From: Chthoniobacter sp.
GTDB lineage: Bacteria; Verrucomicrobiota; Verrucomicrobiia; Chthoniobacterales; Chthoniobacteraceae
DNA length: 64,000 nt
NCBI GenBank assembly: GCA_021414005.1
Contig: JAIOPH010000019.1
Span: 434,001-498,000 of the forward strand
Direction: 5' to 3'
Below are positions 49,317 through 57,421 of this stretch, piece by piece. Made by a program: the position numbers and the translations under genes. The notes beneath the pieces were generated by a model. The model was not told the DNA's origin. It ran no database searches and saw only the letters and a list, made by a program, of their open reading frames with translations. Each line of letters begins with the position of its first letter. The stretch's first letter is position 1.

Positions 49317-50636
49317 TCAGCGCCCAAAGTAGGAGTCCGGCTGCACCACCGAGCCGGTGGCGCGGCCTTGGAATTCGACGAGGAAGGTCTGAGAAGTGGC
49401 GCTTTTGATCGTCTCCGCCAGCACGGGCGTCACCTCCTCGTCGTGCGTCAGGATGATGACCTGATCGAGGTCCACGTTCTTCAACGCCTGGAGCGTGCGC
49501 GGTCGGTATTCTGAATCGGCATTACCCAGCGGTGTGTCGATGACCAGCGGGATGCGCCGCCTCGTGATCTCCGCGAGCGCGAGCGAAAACGCAATGCCGA
49601 AGGAGCGTTTCTCAAACCCGCTCAGCATTTCCAGCAAGGCGTGATCGCCGCCGTCCATCTCGATCTCCGGGGCACCGCCAGCGGGGAGGCGGATTTTTCC
49701 ATTGCGAAAGCGGCGGTCGGCAATCGCGACGAAATGCTTGGTGACGTATTCCTCCAGCCGCATCGTCGTGGTCGGCTTGAGGCGCTCCTGAAGTTCCTCC
49801 AGGGCCCGGCTGACCCGCTCGGCTACGGCGATGCGCTTTTGCTCCGGCCCGAGCCGCGCCAGCTCTTCCTGGATGCGACCGATTTCCTCATTTAGAGTGT
49901 GCAGGTCGGACTTTAGCTTTTTGATCTCGTTTTCAAGTCCTCCTAGCTTTCGGCTGATTTCCTGGTTCAACGTGTTCAGCGCATCCAGCCGTTCGCGAAT
50001 GTCTTTCGTAGCCTGCGGAACATTGTTGAGCCGCTCGGTCTTGGCCTTGGCGTCATCCAGCGCCTCGCGCGCCTCACGGAGGCGGCGTGCGGCGTCCTTG
50101 GCTTCGGCAGAACCAACTGCCTGCACACGTGAAAGGTGGAGCAGCGTTTTCGTACGTGCGTCGCCCTTCACATGGCCGAGCAGATACTCCTTTGCGCAGT
50201 CGGTCAGCTGGGGATTATAGATACGTTCGAGAGCATCGAGAAACCGCTCCCGCACCTTCCGCCGGACGTGTTCCGCCAAATTCCCCAGCAACGGATCGGA
50301 CTCCGGTGGCTCCGGCATAGCGACGGCGATCACCTTGTCCTTGTTATCGACGGTTCCGCGCTTCAATCCTTCCCACGATTCCAGCGCCGCTTCCGACTTG
50401 AGCCGGTTCGCGATCAGCGGTGCCACCCGGCTCATCGCAAGCGAAATGCCTAAAGATCGGACGGCACCTGTTAGGGCTTTCTCCGCGTCCGTCTGCTTCC
50501 TTTCCGCATCGAGGTATTCAGCCTGAACCTTCGCAGCGTCGATCCCAGCTCCGTCCAGACACGCTGTCCTTCCGAAGTCTATTTTGCGGCGTTGGTCCGC
50601 TCGAAACCGTGATGCGCCCGATGCCATGCGAGGCAT
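49317..50636 (-). CDS. dndD: DndD lacking its N-terminal ATPase half
   Basis: A 439-residue reading frame matching the second half of DndD, the SMC-like ATPase of the phosphorothioation complex. It contains a long coiled coil (for example LNTLNQEISRKLGGLENEIK), the signature LSGFEKRSFGIAFSLALAEI, Walker B IPLVIDTPLGNADSEYRP and the late VIILTHDEEV loop. There is no Walker A/P-loop, and the first true DndD-like residues appear only after the HNH stop at 50579; the earliest ATG is inside the HNH coding end. Full DndD is about 650-700 residues, so roughly 200 N-terminal residues are missing. It should not be able to bind ATP on its own. Confidence 0.88.
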   Translation of the reverse strand: MPRMASGASRFRADQRRKIDFGRTACLDGAGIDAAKVQAEYLDAERKQTDAEKALTGAVRSLGISLAMSRVAPLIANRLKSEAALESWEGLKRGTVDNKDKVIAVAMPEPPESDPLLGNLAEHVRRKVRERFLDALERIYNPQLTDCAKEYLLGHVKGDARTKTLLHLSRVQAVGSAEAKDAARRLREAREALDDAKAKTERLNNVPQATKDIRERLDALNTLNQEISRKLGGLENEIKKLKSDLHTLNEEIGRIQEELARLGPEQKRIAVAERVSRALEELQERLKPTTTMRLEEYVTKHFVAIADRRFRNGKIRLPAGGAPEIEMDGGDHALLEMLSGFEKRSFGIAFSLALAEITRRRIPLVIDTPLGNADSEYRPRTLQALKNVDLDQVIILTHDEEVTPVLAETIKSATSQTFLVEFQGRATGSVVQPDSYFGR

Positions 50637-51514
50637 CTCCGTGAAGGAAGATAGGTTGCATTCACCGGCGGCATGATTGGCGCGTGTTCGAGCTCACGCA
50701 GCAGGTAGCTCGCTGGTCCGGCTTCCTCAAACCGTTCATGCGAGACCAGCACGCGATAATCATCATCGATAGACCATAGACCTTGGTCGAAAAGCCAGTG
50801 GGCGTTCTTACATAGGGCGATGCCGTTTGCCGGGTCGTTGTTCCGGCTGTCGGCGAACTTATGGATGTGAGCCGCATCGACTATGGAACCCGAGCCAACA
50901 GTGATTAGCCGGTAACGAGTAAGTGCGCAGGTATAGTCGTAAGCGGGAACGACCGTCAGGCGGAAACGGGCTTCGCGGCCCTGCTGGACAGCCTCGTCGG
51001 TGTTGAAGTCGGGCAACTGCTCACGCACCATGTTCTGCGGAGGTATGTCGAGATCGAGCAGGCTGCCAAGTGCCATTTGCTCCTGCGGCCGAAAGTAAGT
51101 CGTGACAAGTAGCAGACGCGCTTGGCGACGAAACTGCGGTTCCTGCAAGCACGTGAGAAAGCCGGCATCGAACCGAACTTGTGTCGTGAGTTTCTTGTCC
51201 ACGGCGGGTTCACCGGACTTATCGAGCGGCTGCCAGAAACCTTCTCTTTTGAGATGGTAGAGGGGCATTCTTACTTCTGGTCGCTGTGATCGGCGGGCGG
51301 CGACGACCGTCCAGTAACCCGCGAAGCGAAATGCGAGTTCTCCGGTGAGCGGTAGGATCGCGTTTCCGAGCGCGCCTAACTCGGCGAGCTCACAGATGAC
51401 GAGGAGCAGGAGCGGCTTATGCGGAGCCGGATCACCGCTCGCTTTGTCCACCGCGAGCTTGGCGATCTTACCCAGCCAAAAAGCGCGCTCGTCAGATGCA
51501 GCCATCCCTTTCAC
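50579..51514 (-). CDS. HNH endonuclease with a phosphorothioate-binding-like N-terminal domain
   Basis: A 311-residue nuclease. The N-terminal domain (APHKPLLLLVICELAELGAL, ELAFRFAGYWTVVAARR and MPLYHLKREGFWQPL) resembles the sulfur-binding domain (SBD) of ScoMcrA/SprMcrA-type restriction enzymes, which recognise phosphorothioated DNA. The C-terminal HNH core is complete: YDYTCALTRYRLITV, IVDAAHIHKFADSRNNDPAN and GIALCKNAHWLFDQGLW with the HNH histidines and asparagine. It lies between dndC and the truncated dndD, and its 3' end occupies the point where the dndD front half should be. The SBD call is from motif memory; a generic HNH partner of Dnd loci is the alternative. Confidence 0.8.
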   Translation of the reverse strand: MKGMAASDERAFWLGKIAKLAVDKASGDPAPHKPLLLLVICELAELGALGNAILPLTGELAFRFAGYWTVVAARRSQRPEVRMPLYHLKREGFWQPLDKSGEPAVDKKLTTQVRFDAGFLTCLQEPQFRRQARLLLVTTYFRPQEQMALGSLLDLDIPPQNMVREQLPDFNTDEAVQQGREARFRLTVVPAYDYTCALTRYRLITVGSGSIVDAAHIHKFADSRNNDPANGIALCKNAHWLFDQGLWSIDDDYRVLVSHERFEEAGPASYLLRELEHAPIMPPVNATYLPSRRCLAWHRAHHGFERTNAAK

Positions 51515-51554
51515 CCCAGTGCCAAATAGGACAAGAGATCATGCGAGAACCAAT

Positions 51555-52706
51555 TTACGCTGCGGATGAACTAAGAACCCGCTCTTGGATTGCCGCAATC
51601 TTTGCAAGCTCGCGATACGAGTTTTCTGCCTGATCCACGGCCCACTGCTCGCGGACCAAACGCACTTCGAGCGGGGAGATGAGTTCCATGCCGGTTTCGT
51701 TTTGGATGGCGAGCAGTTCTTCGAGCAGCGTGCGGCGCGCATCAAAAGTCAGCGGGCCGAGGCCGGGTAGCCCGTTCCGGCGGACTTTGCTGCGGCACTC
51801 GGGGTCTTCGGAGACGGCTTTGAGGCGATTGCGGAAGTCCGCAAGCGGCAGGAGGTCTTCGTGCCCGGCGGCGATGAGCGACTCGATGGAGCTGTCCTTT
51901 TCCACGACGGTGCAGGTCCAGCAGCCGAAGCGGGCGGAATTGCTGCCGCAGGAGGGCGCGTCATCGTTGCTCACGACGAAGGGACACTCGCCGCCCAACG
52001 CGTTTTTGTAGAGGGTTCTGACGTCGCGGTAGGTGCCGCCCCACGGCGGGCGGTTGTTCGTGAGCGCGCACCAGACCTCGCCGGTCGTGAGGTTTTTGAT
52101 GGGCGAGAAAATCCAGACTCCTTTGTGATCGGAATGGGGCGAGAGCCGGCCACCGGCGGCGTCGCTATGCCGGGCGATGCTGGCGGAGCGCGTGGAGGAT
52201 TCGCTGCTGCGCACTCCAAGGAGCAAGATGGCTTCGCCGCTTTTGCTCACCTGCTCGCGAATAAAGCGGGAGGTTGGGCGAATTTTCATGCGATCTGTGC
52301 ACCAGCGGAAACTCCGGTTGGGTGCCGGGTAGCCTTTGCCCAGCAGGTTCACCCAAAACGATTCCTCGGGGAGCGGGTGTGTCCGCACGACCTCGACCGG
52401 GATGCGCAGGGCGTCGATGTTGTCGCGCAGTTGGGTGAGCATTTTGTCCACAAAAGTCTGGAAAACGGGGGACTCGACGAGGGTGTCGTTGCTCACGATG
52501 AAGACGCGGCGGCTGCGCTCGTCTGGTGCAACGGTGAGCAGGCACTCGACGACGAGGTGGAGGAGAAGCGTGGAGTCCTTGCCACCGGAAAAGCCCACAA
52601 TCCACGGTGAGTCGTGCGGCTGGAGGTATTCGGCGCGCAGCTCGCGGCGGATTGCCTTCAGTTTGAGGAGCAGTTCATCAATATCGACATCGACCATCAA
52701 CCGCAT
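51555..52706 (-). CDS. dndC: DNA phosphorothioation sulfurtransferase DndC
   Basis: A 383-residue PAPS-reductase-like ATP pyrophosphatase that activates DNA and inserts sulfur in Dnd systems. PP-loop IVGFSGGKDSTLLLHLVVEC is at residues 36-55 (SGGKDST 40-46); further blocks are FRWCTDRMKIRPTSRFI, LLGVRSSESSTRSASI, WIFSPIKNLTTGEVW and the cysteine cluster PSCGSNSARFGCWTCTVVEK that holds the iron-sulfur site. All expected cysteines appear present. It is the first gene of the minus-strand cluster. No dndA (cysteine desulfurase) is nearby; IscS could supply sulfur. Confidence 0.95.
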   Translation of the reverse strand: MRLMVDVDIDELLLKLKAIRRELRAEYLQPHDSPWIVGFSGGKDSTLLLHLVVECLLTVAPDERSRRVFIVSNDTLVESPVFQTFVDKMLTQLRDNIDALRIPVEVVRTHPLPEESFWVNLLGKGYPAPNRSFRWCTDRMKIRPTSRFIREQVSKSGEAILLLGVRSSESSTRSASIARHSDAAGGRLSPHSDHKGVWIFSPIKNLTTGEVWCALTNNRPPWGGTYRDVRTLYKNALGGECPFVVSNDDAPSCGSNSARFGCWTCTVVEKDSSIESLIAAGHEDLLPLADFRNRLKAVSEDPECRSKVRRNGLPGLGPLTFDARRTLLEELLAIQNETGMELISPLEVRLVREQWAVDQAENSYRELAKIAAIQERVLSSSAA

Positions 52707-52806
52707 TGTAGGGACGGTTCGTGGGGAGGCAATGCTGCCGTTTTAATGCCGGCTACGGACGGGGTTTTATTCCGCGTTGCGCCGTTGGCGCTTTCACGCG
52801 CCAGGC

Positions 52807-52827
52807 CAGGGCAGCGCGGCAGCCCTG
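52807..52827 (-). terminator. Hairpin after the PIN toxin gene
   Basis: CAGGGC (52807-52812) pairs with GCCCTG (52822-52827), extended inward to nine pairs with one mismatch around a GCG loop. It is 9 bp beyond the PIN stop on the minus strand. No T-tract is evident, so this is a weak call. Confidence 0.45.
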
Positions 52828-52835
52828 AGCCAAAC

Positions 52836-53243
52836 TTACGTCTGCTGCCCGAGCGGATGGACGGCCACGCCGGCGGCCCAGGTTGCGCGGCAGAGCGGTT
52901 CGTCGAGCGTCGCCAGCTTCAGGCCGTGGCGCGCGGCGAGGGTCACAAAATGCGCATCGGTGACGTGGTGACGGCCGGCGAGCGCGGGCAGCGCCGCGGC
53001 CGTGGTGTCGTCGGCGAGAAACTGATGGGCGGGCAGGGCGAGAATATCCGCCAGCGCCTGCCGGGCGTCCGCGAAGCTGGCCCCGTAGGCCGGGCTCATG
53101 CTGACGCGCAGAAAGCCCATCTGGCCGGCCGGGCAGGTGGCGAAGCGGGCGAGACTTTGCAGCCAGCGGTTCGCCTCGCGGTGGCGGGCGTGCGATTGCC
53201 ACGCGCAGGCGGCCAGCAGGTTCACATCCAGCAGATGGCTCAT
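52836..53243 (-). CDS. PIN-domain toxin (VapC-like)
   Basis: A 135-residue PIN-domain ribonuclease. First acidic residue in SHLLDVNLLAACAWQSH, a middle ADARQALADILALPAHQFLA, then HVTDAHFVTLAARHGLKLAT and LDEPLC with the later acidic residues. The domain cleaves RNA in VapBC systems. Its ATG overlaps the stop of the upstream antitoxin gene by 4 nt, a typical toxin-antitoxin arrangement. The pair lies between the SNF2 helicase and dndC, perhaps stabilising the island. Confidence 0.85.
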   Translation of the reverse strand: MSHLLDVNLLAACAWQSHARHREANRWLQSLARFATCPAGQMGFLRVSMSPAYGASFADARQALADILALPAHQFLADDTTAAALPALAGRHHVTDAHFVTLAARHGLKLATLDEPLCRATWAAGVAVHPLGQQT

Positions 53244-53485
53244 TCCTCTTCGTCGAGGATGGCCTTGATCCGCTCGGCGGTCATGGGCGGCGCACCCGGC
53301 GGGGCGACCAGCACGGCGCGTCCGAACTCGCCACGAATCAAATTGGCATGACCGGCCGCGTCGCCCGGCCCAATGGTTTCCAGTGAGGCGACCACCTTCA
53401 CTTTGCCACCCCGCATTTCCTCCGGCACCGGCAGATGCAGGCAACCCTCGCTGTCGGGTTCGAGAATGGCGGTGATGGTGCTCAT
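53240..53485 (-). CDS. Antitoxin of the PIN pair
   Basis: An 81-residue protein with an AbrB/SpoVT-like opening (TITAILEPDSEGCLHLPVPE) and a Glu-rich C-terminal helix ending ERIKAILDEEE that could mask the toxin. Immediate 4-nt overlap with the PIN gene supports the antitoxin call. The exact antitoxin subfamily is not clear. Confidence 0.75.
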   Translation of the reverse strand: MSTITAILEPDSEGCLHLPVPEEMRGGKVKVVASLETIGPGDAAGHANLIRGEFGRAVLVAPPGAPPMTAERIKAILDEEE

Positions 53486-53543
53486 GCGCGGAGAGTATCG
53501 AATAACCGTGAAACAGGCAAACGCCTAGCGCTGGCAGGCTCAA

Positions 53544-55535
53544 TCATGCCGCGTCCCTGATTTGCCGCTTGCGCGCGGCCCAGGCGCGGGCCAGTTCGCC
53601 GGGCGGCTCCAGCAGGGCCAGGGGTGGCGCGTCGGCCGCGCGGTCGCGTTGCCGGCGGCGCAGGCGGAAGGCGGCTTCGGCGGCGGTTAAACGGTCCCGC
53701 AGGGACTCCTCCCACTCCCGTTCCATGTCGCGCTCGTCGATCGTGGGTGCGGACGGGTCGAAATTCCGCACGGCCTTGGCCAGCAGCTTGGCGAGATCCA
53801 CTTCCTCCACTTCCTGCTCGATTAGCTGGCCGTCGAGGCCGAGTTGCGCGCTGTCCAGCTTTGCGCCGAAGTCGGCGTCCATCAGCTCGTCGATCGTGTT
53901 CTGCGTGGTGAAGGTGTAAATGGTCACGTCCTCGCGGGAATTGAGCCGCCAAACGCGGTGGATGAATTGCTCGTTTTCGTCCAGCGCCCAGCTTTTCGAG
54001 GGCAAAAAGAGATGCTTCGCGCACTCGAAGCTGTGCCCCTTGCCCATCGCCTTCAGCCCGGCCACGATTACCGAGTATGCGCCGCCCTTGTAATGCGCGG
54101 CCAGCACGCCGCGCCGCTTCGCGCTCACGCTGCCATCGAGCAGCACGCTGGAAACGCCGGCGTCCGCCAGTCGCGCGTGCAGTGCGCTGTTGAACGGCTC
54201 GAACGGCGAGCCGATAATCACCTGCTCGCCGCCCGCGATGACCTCCGCCACCTGCGCGCAGATCGCCGCCATCTTCGGGTTGAAGTCCGTCCACGATTTC
54301 TTCGGCAGGCCCGCGGACGGCGCAAAGCGCGAATTGCTCGTCACGGTCTGCGCCAGCGTCGGGGCGTGCGGGCAGAGCGCGGCCATGCGCAGCGTGGTGA
54401 GCTGCATCCCGATCTGCACGCGCCGCTCCACCGGCTTCGTCGGCGTGGCCCGCGCGGCAAGCGGCGGATTTTCCAGGTGGAAGCGATAGACCTCCTGCTG
54501 CGTGCGGCCGGGCGGAATGTGGATGGGCTTCACGATCTTCTTCACGATCGGCAGCCCGCAATCGTCCTTGCGCCGCCGCAGGATGACCGGCGCCGTGATC
54601 TTCCAGAACCGATGCACGTTGCAGAGCCGCGCCGTGCGCTTCTCGATCTTGATGCGCCGCGCTTTGCCATGCTTGAAGTAGTGCGCCCGCTCGGCCTCTT
54701 CCTCCCGCGTGAGAAATTCGTCGTGCTGGAGATAGTGATTGGCAAACTGCTCGCGGGCCTCCGCGTTGCCCTCGTAGGGGAAGCGCGCGGTCGGGCCGGG
54801 CTGGTTGCCGCACACCCATTTCATCAGCCAGAAGGCGCTGTCCACGCGGTTCTTGATCGGCGTGCCGGTGAAGACGTAGCGGTAGCGCGGATTGAGCATC
54901 CGCACGCCGTTGCCGAGATGCGAGTCGTCGGCCTGCATGATCGTCCCCTCGTCCACGAGCACCATGTCGAAGGTGTCAGCCTGCGCCAGCATCCGGGCCA
55001 GCGTCGGTTTCCACACGCAGCGGATGCCATTGCGTTCCGCGCCGATGCCTTTGAACCATTCATTCGCGTCCAGATGCTTCTCCCCGCGCAGCCGCGCCGC
55101 CACATGCGCGGGCACAAGCTGCTCGATGTCGTAGAGCCGCGCCCGCATCCGCGCATCACGGCTCCGGGCCAGCCCGTCCTCCTGCATTTCCGCCGGCCAC
55201 TCGTCGGCGTTGTTGTAGCCGAGATTGTGGAAGCTGGTGATGAAGAAGCGCGGCGGCGCGACGTCCGGGTGCGGGCGGTAAAGTCCCATCGGCCCAAGCT
55301 GCTCAATGCGCTCCAGCGTGGTCAGATGAACGTGGAAAAACTCCGCCGCGCTTTCCTTGTGCTGCTGGTGCAGATCGTCCGGCGCGACGAGCAGGATGCG
55401 CCGCGCACGTTTGATCAGCGCGAGCGCGATGCCCGCGATGGATTTTCCCAGCCCCTGCTCCCAGCCGCAAATCGCGCCATCGAGAATTGCGAGCCGGGGA
55501 AGGTCTTCGAGTTGGAAGTCGGGGACCTTCAGCAT
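53544..55535 (-). CDS. SNF2-family helicase of a mobile element
   Basis: A 663-residue (from the Met at 55535) or 703-residue (from 55655) DEXH-type ATPase. Motifs: Walker A GWEQGLGKSIAGIALAL, LLVAPDDLHQQHKES, motif II MVLVDEGTIMQADDSHLGNG (DEGT instead of DEAH), motif III VFTGTPIKNRVDS, and the C-terminal RecA lobe with GGEQVIIGSPFEPFN, VLLDGSVSAKRRGVLAAHYK, and motif VI HRVWRLNSREDVTIYTFTTQ. The start at 55535 places the helicase fold directly at the N-terminus. It lacks an N-terminal extension and nuclease. Role unknown; phages and islands carry similar genes. Confidence 0.85.
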   Translation of the reverse strand: MLKVPDFQLEDLPRLAILDGAICGWEQGLGKSIAGIALALIKRARRILLVAPDDLHQQHKESAAEFFHVHLTTLERIEQLGPMGLYRPHPDVAPPRFFITSFHNLGYNNADEWPAEMQEDGLARSRDARMRARLYDIEQLVPAHVAARLRGEKHLDANEWFKGIGAERNGIRCVWKPTLARMLAQADTFDMVLVDEGTIMQADDSHLGNGVRMLNPRYRYVFTGTPIKNRVDSAFWLMKWVCGNQPGPTARFPYEGNAEAREQFANHYLQHDEFLTREEEAERAHYFKHGKARRIKIEKRTARLCNVHRFWKITAPVILRRRKDDCGLPIVKKIVKPIHIPPGRTQQEVYRFHLENPPLAARATPTKPVERRVQIGMQLTTLRMAALCPHAPTLAQTVTSNSRFAPSAGLPKKSWTDFNPKMAAICAQVAEVIAGGEQVIIGSPFEPFNSALHARLADAGVSSVLLDGSVSAKRRGVLAAHYKGGAYSVIVAGLKAMGKGHSFECAKHLFLPSKSWALDENEQFIHRVWRLNSREDVTIYTFTTQNTIDELMDADFGAKLDSAQLGLDGQLIEQEVEEVDLAKLLAKAVRNFDPSAPTIDERDMEREWEESLRDRLTAAEAAFRLRRRQRDRAADAPPLALLEPPGELARAWAARKRQIRDAA

Positions 55536-55699
55536 GGTGATGGAATGGGTTGATTGTTGGTTTGGTGAAGCCGACCCGTTTTCCAGAAGATAATTGCATG
55601 ATGCGTAACGGAAACCTATTCTGCGAATCATCGGGCTAAGTGCTTCAAGCTCCATGAGATCGAAAACCAGCCGGAAATTACCACTTCATTGAATACCCT

Positions 55700-56533
55700 A
55701 TGTTTGCCGCCCGCAGAGTCGTAACTTGCGTTGCAATGCTCGCAGTCGCTTCCGCGCTTCCAATTCGCGCGGCCACATTGATATTGCAGAATGGCGTCAA
55801 CGGGTATGATGGCACGGAAGATACAGTGTTGGATAGCTATGAGCCAGCGACTAACTATGGAGGCTTTCTTGCTTTGTGGCTAGGAGCCGCCCGAAATCCT
55901 GAGATCATGCGTGATCTAATTCGCTTCGATGTTGGAGCGTTGTCTGGCGCATACACGCAAATCGACAGTATTACTCTTCGACTCTATGCAACGGGCGTTG
56001 TTGGTTCGGGAACGGCACAACTACATGCGGTTAGCGAAGCGAATGGTGATTGGGTTGAGGGCTCTGCCTTCGCAACGCAGCAGAACGGCACAAGCGTCTG
56101 GATGGGTAAGAACTCACCAAACTCTGATTGGACTGGTGGAAGAGGGCTTGGCGAAGCGGGATCAGGTTACGGCCCTGCATTGGCGACGCAGGAATTTTCC
56201 TCTACTTCCCTAGGGCAGTTTGATCTAGCTATCACTGATCCGACTATCGCCACAACCATAATTGATAGCTTTCTTTTAGGGGCGAATGAGGGATTTCTTT
56301 TGCGAACAGCAATAGAAAATCCGAACTCACCTGCCTACATAAACTTTTCCAGTTCGGATAGTGGCCAGACGGACCATAATCCTACGCTAATTGTAATTTA
56401 CACCCCAACGCCGGAGCCATCCGCGTCCGTGCTCGCTATCATAGGTGCAGCGGTCATTGCAGGCGTGCGAAGAAGAACCACTATTTGCTACGAGAGGCAG
56501 GCGACGTCTGACCCCGTCCTACTCTCCAGCTAA
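55700..56533 (+). CDS. DNRLRE-like PEP-CTERM exported protein
   Basis: A 277-residue secreted protein: signal peptide (VVTCVAMLAVASALPIRA), a beta-rich domain of DNRLRE type (ATLILQNGVNGYDGTEDTVL, LIRFDVGALSG, ITLRLYATGVVGSGTAQLHA) and a PEP-CTERM sorting signal (TPEPSASVLAIIGAAVIAGV then RRR). PEP-CTERM proteins are processed by exosortase and released to the surface. Unusually, about 20 residues (TTICYERQATSDPVLLSS) follow the basic cluster. Base composition is clearly more AT-rich than its neighbours, suggesting recent acquisition. It is divergent from the helicase. Confidence 0.85.
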   Translation: MFAARRVVTCVAMLAVASALPIRAATLILQNGVNGYDGTEDTVLDSYEPATNYGGFLALWLGAARNPEIMRDLIRFDVGALSGAYTQIDSITLRLYATGVVGSGTAQLHAVSEANGDWVEGSAFATQQNGTSVWMGKNSPNSDWTGGRGLGEAGSGYGPALATQEFSSTSLGQFDLAITDPTIATTIIDSFLLGANEGFLLRTAIENPNSPAYINFSSSDSGQTDHNPTLIVIYTPTPEPSASVLAIIGAAVIAGVRRRTTICYERQATSDPVLLSS

Positions 56534-56646
56534 CACTTGCAGCACCACAGCAGCCTCGGCGTTAGACGTGGGGGCGGCGTGAGGATAGTAGCCAAGGGAC
56601 ACGAGTCATGCCGTAAGTTTCTTGTTCCAGAATGTGAAACTCACCT

Positions 56647-57245
56647 TCAGACCCACTCCGGCGCGCGGAGCTGCCGCTGATACTCCGCGAATTCCTCCGG
56701 GTGAACCTGCGCGATGTCGGGCACGTTGGGGATGTGGAAGCACTCCACGAGTTCCGCGAGCCGATGGAAATGCTGCTCCGGCCGCTCCGCCTGCTGGTCG
56801 CGGCCGAGATCGTATTGCGTGAAGGCGTGCCACTCGCCGGCGTCGTCACGGATGCGCAGAAGGATCTCCTGGCCGGTGACGACGCGATCGTCTGGAAAGG
56901 AGTGACGTAGGCCGAAAGCGTGCTCTTTGCCGTGAGCCGGATATTCCATCCGTCGCGCGCCGCATATTCCGCGTCGCTCTGCCGCTTCCATTCGTCGGCC
57001 ACGGCCTCGAAGGCGCTACCCATGCCCGGCCAGCAATCGTGCGCGCGTTTCACCGTCTCGCCCGCGATCAGCTTGTCGTGATTGTCGGCGGCGAACTGCA
57101 GCACGCGGCGGATGGTGTCGGGCATGGCGTCCGGTGCCGTCACTTCCAGCGGCACGCTCCCGTGATGGCCCGCCGCGAAATACACCACGGCAATGTGCAT
57201 TTTCTGGAGCACGCCGTGGAAGAAATTCGCCACCGTGAGTTTCAT
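56647..57245 (-). pseudogene. Phage-type hypothetical protein, frameshifted
   Basis: The start at 57245 gives protein-like sequence (MKLTVANFFHGVLQKMHIAV, GSVPLEVTAPDAMPDTIRRV, AHDCWPGMGSAFEAVADEWK) until about residue 105, where a neighbouring frame takes over with equally protein-like sequence (KEHAFGLRHSFPDDRVVTGQ, EWHAFTQYDLGRDQQAERPE, ending QLRAPEWV at 56647). A frameshift near 56925 in a CAAAG run therefore breaks one gene of about 200 residues. No family is recognised. Confidence 0.55.
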
Positions 57246-57331
57246 CGAGGTCTTGCATCACAGCGGATGCGTTTCGAGCAGCCGCGCGCATCCGGTCTCG
57301 CCCGCCGCGGTGGCCGGTGAACACGGCCTGA

Positions 57332-57356
57332 AAAGTTTCCCACAGTGGGAAACTTT
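57332..57356. promoter_or_regulatory. 25-bp perfect palindrome, copy 1
   Basis: Left arm AAAGTTTCCCAC, one central base A, right arm GTGGGAAACTTT: a perfect 12-bp inverted repeat. Two other copies at 60731 and 61057 carry T where this copy has C in the left arm, and A where it has G in the right arm. It lies 66 bp before the ATG of the Gp37-like gene and 87 bp before the start of the divergent gene at 57245. Confidence 0.85.
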
Positions 57357-57421
57357 CGATCAGGGCGAGCATGCGAGGCTCGCCACCGCGCTGGCCTTTG
57401 CTATCCTCACCTGAGCTGCCC

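Noticed and set aside
53482..54819. 445-codon alternative frame within the SNF2 helicase
   Set aside because: Arg/Gly/Ala-rich translation, overlaps helicase motifs II to VI in another frame.
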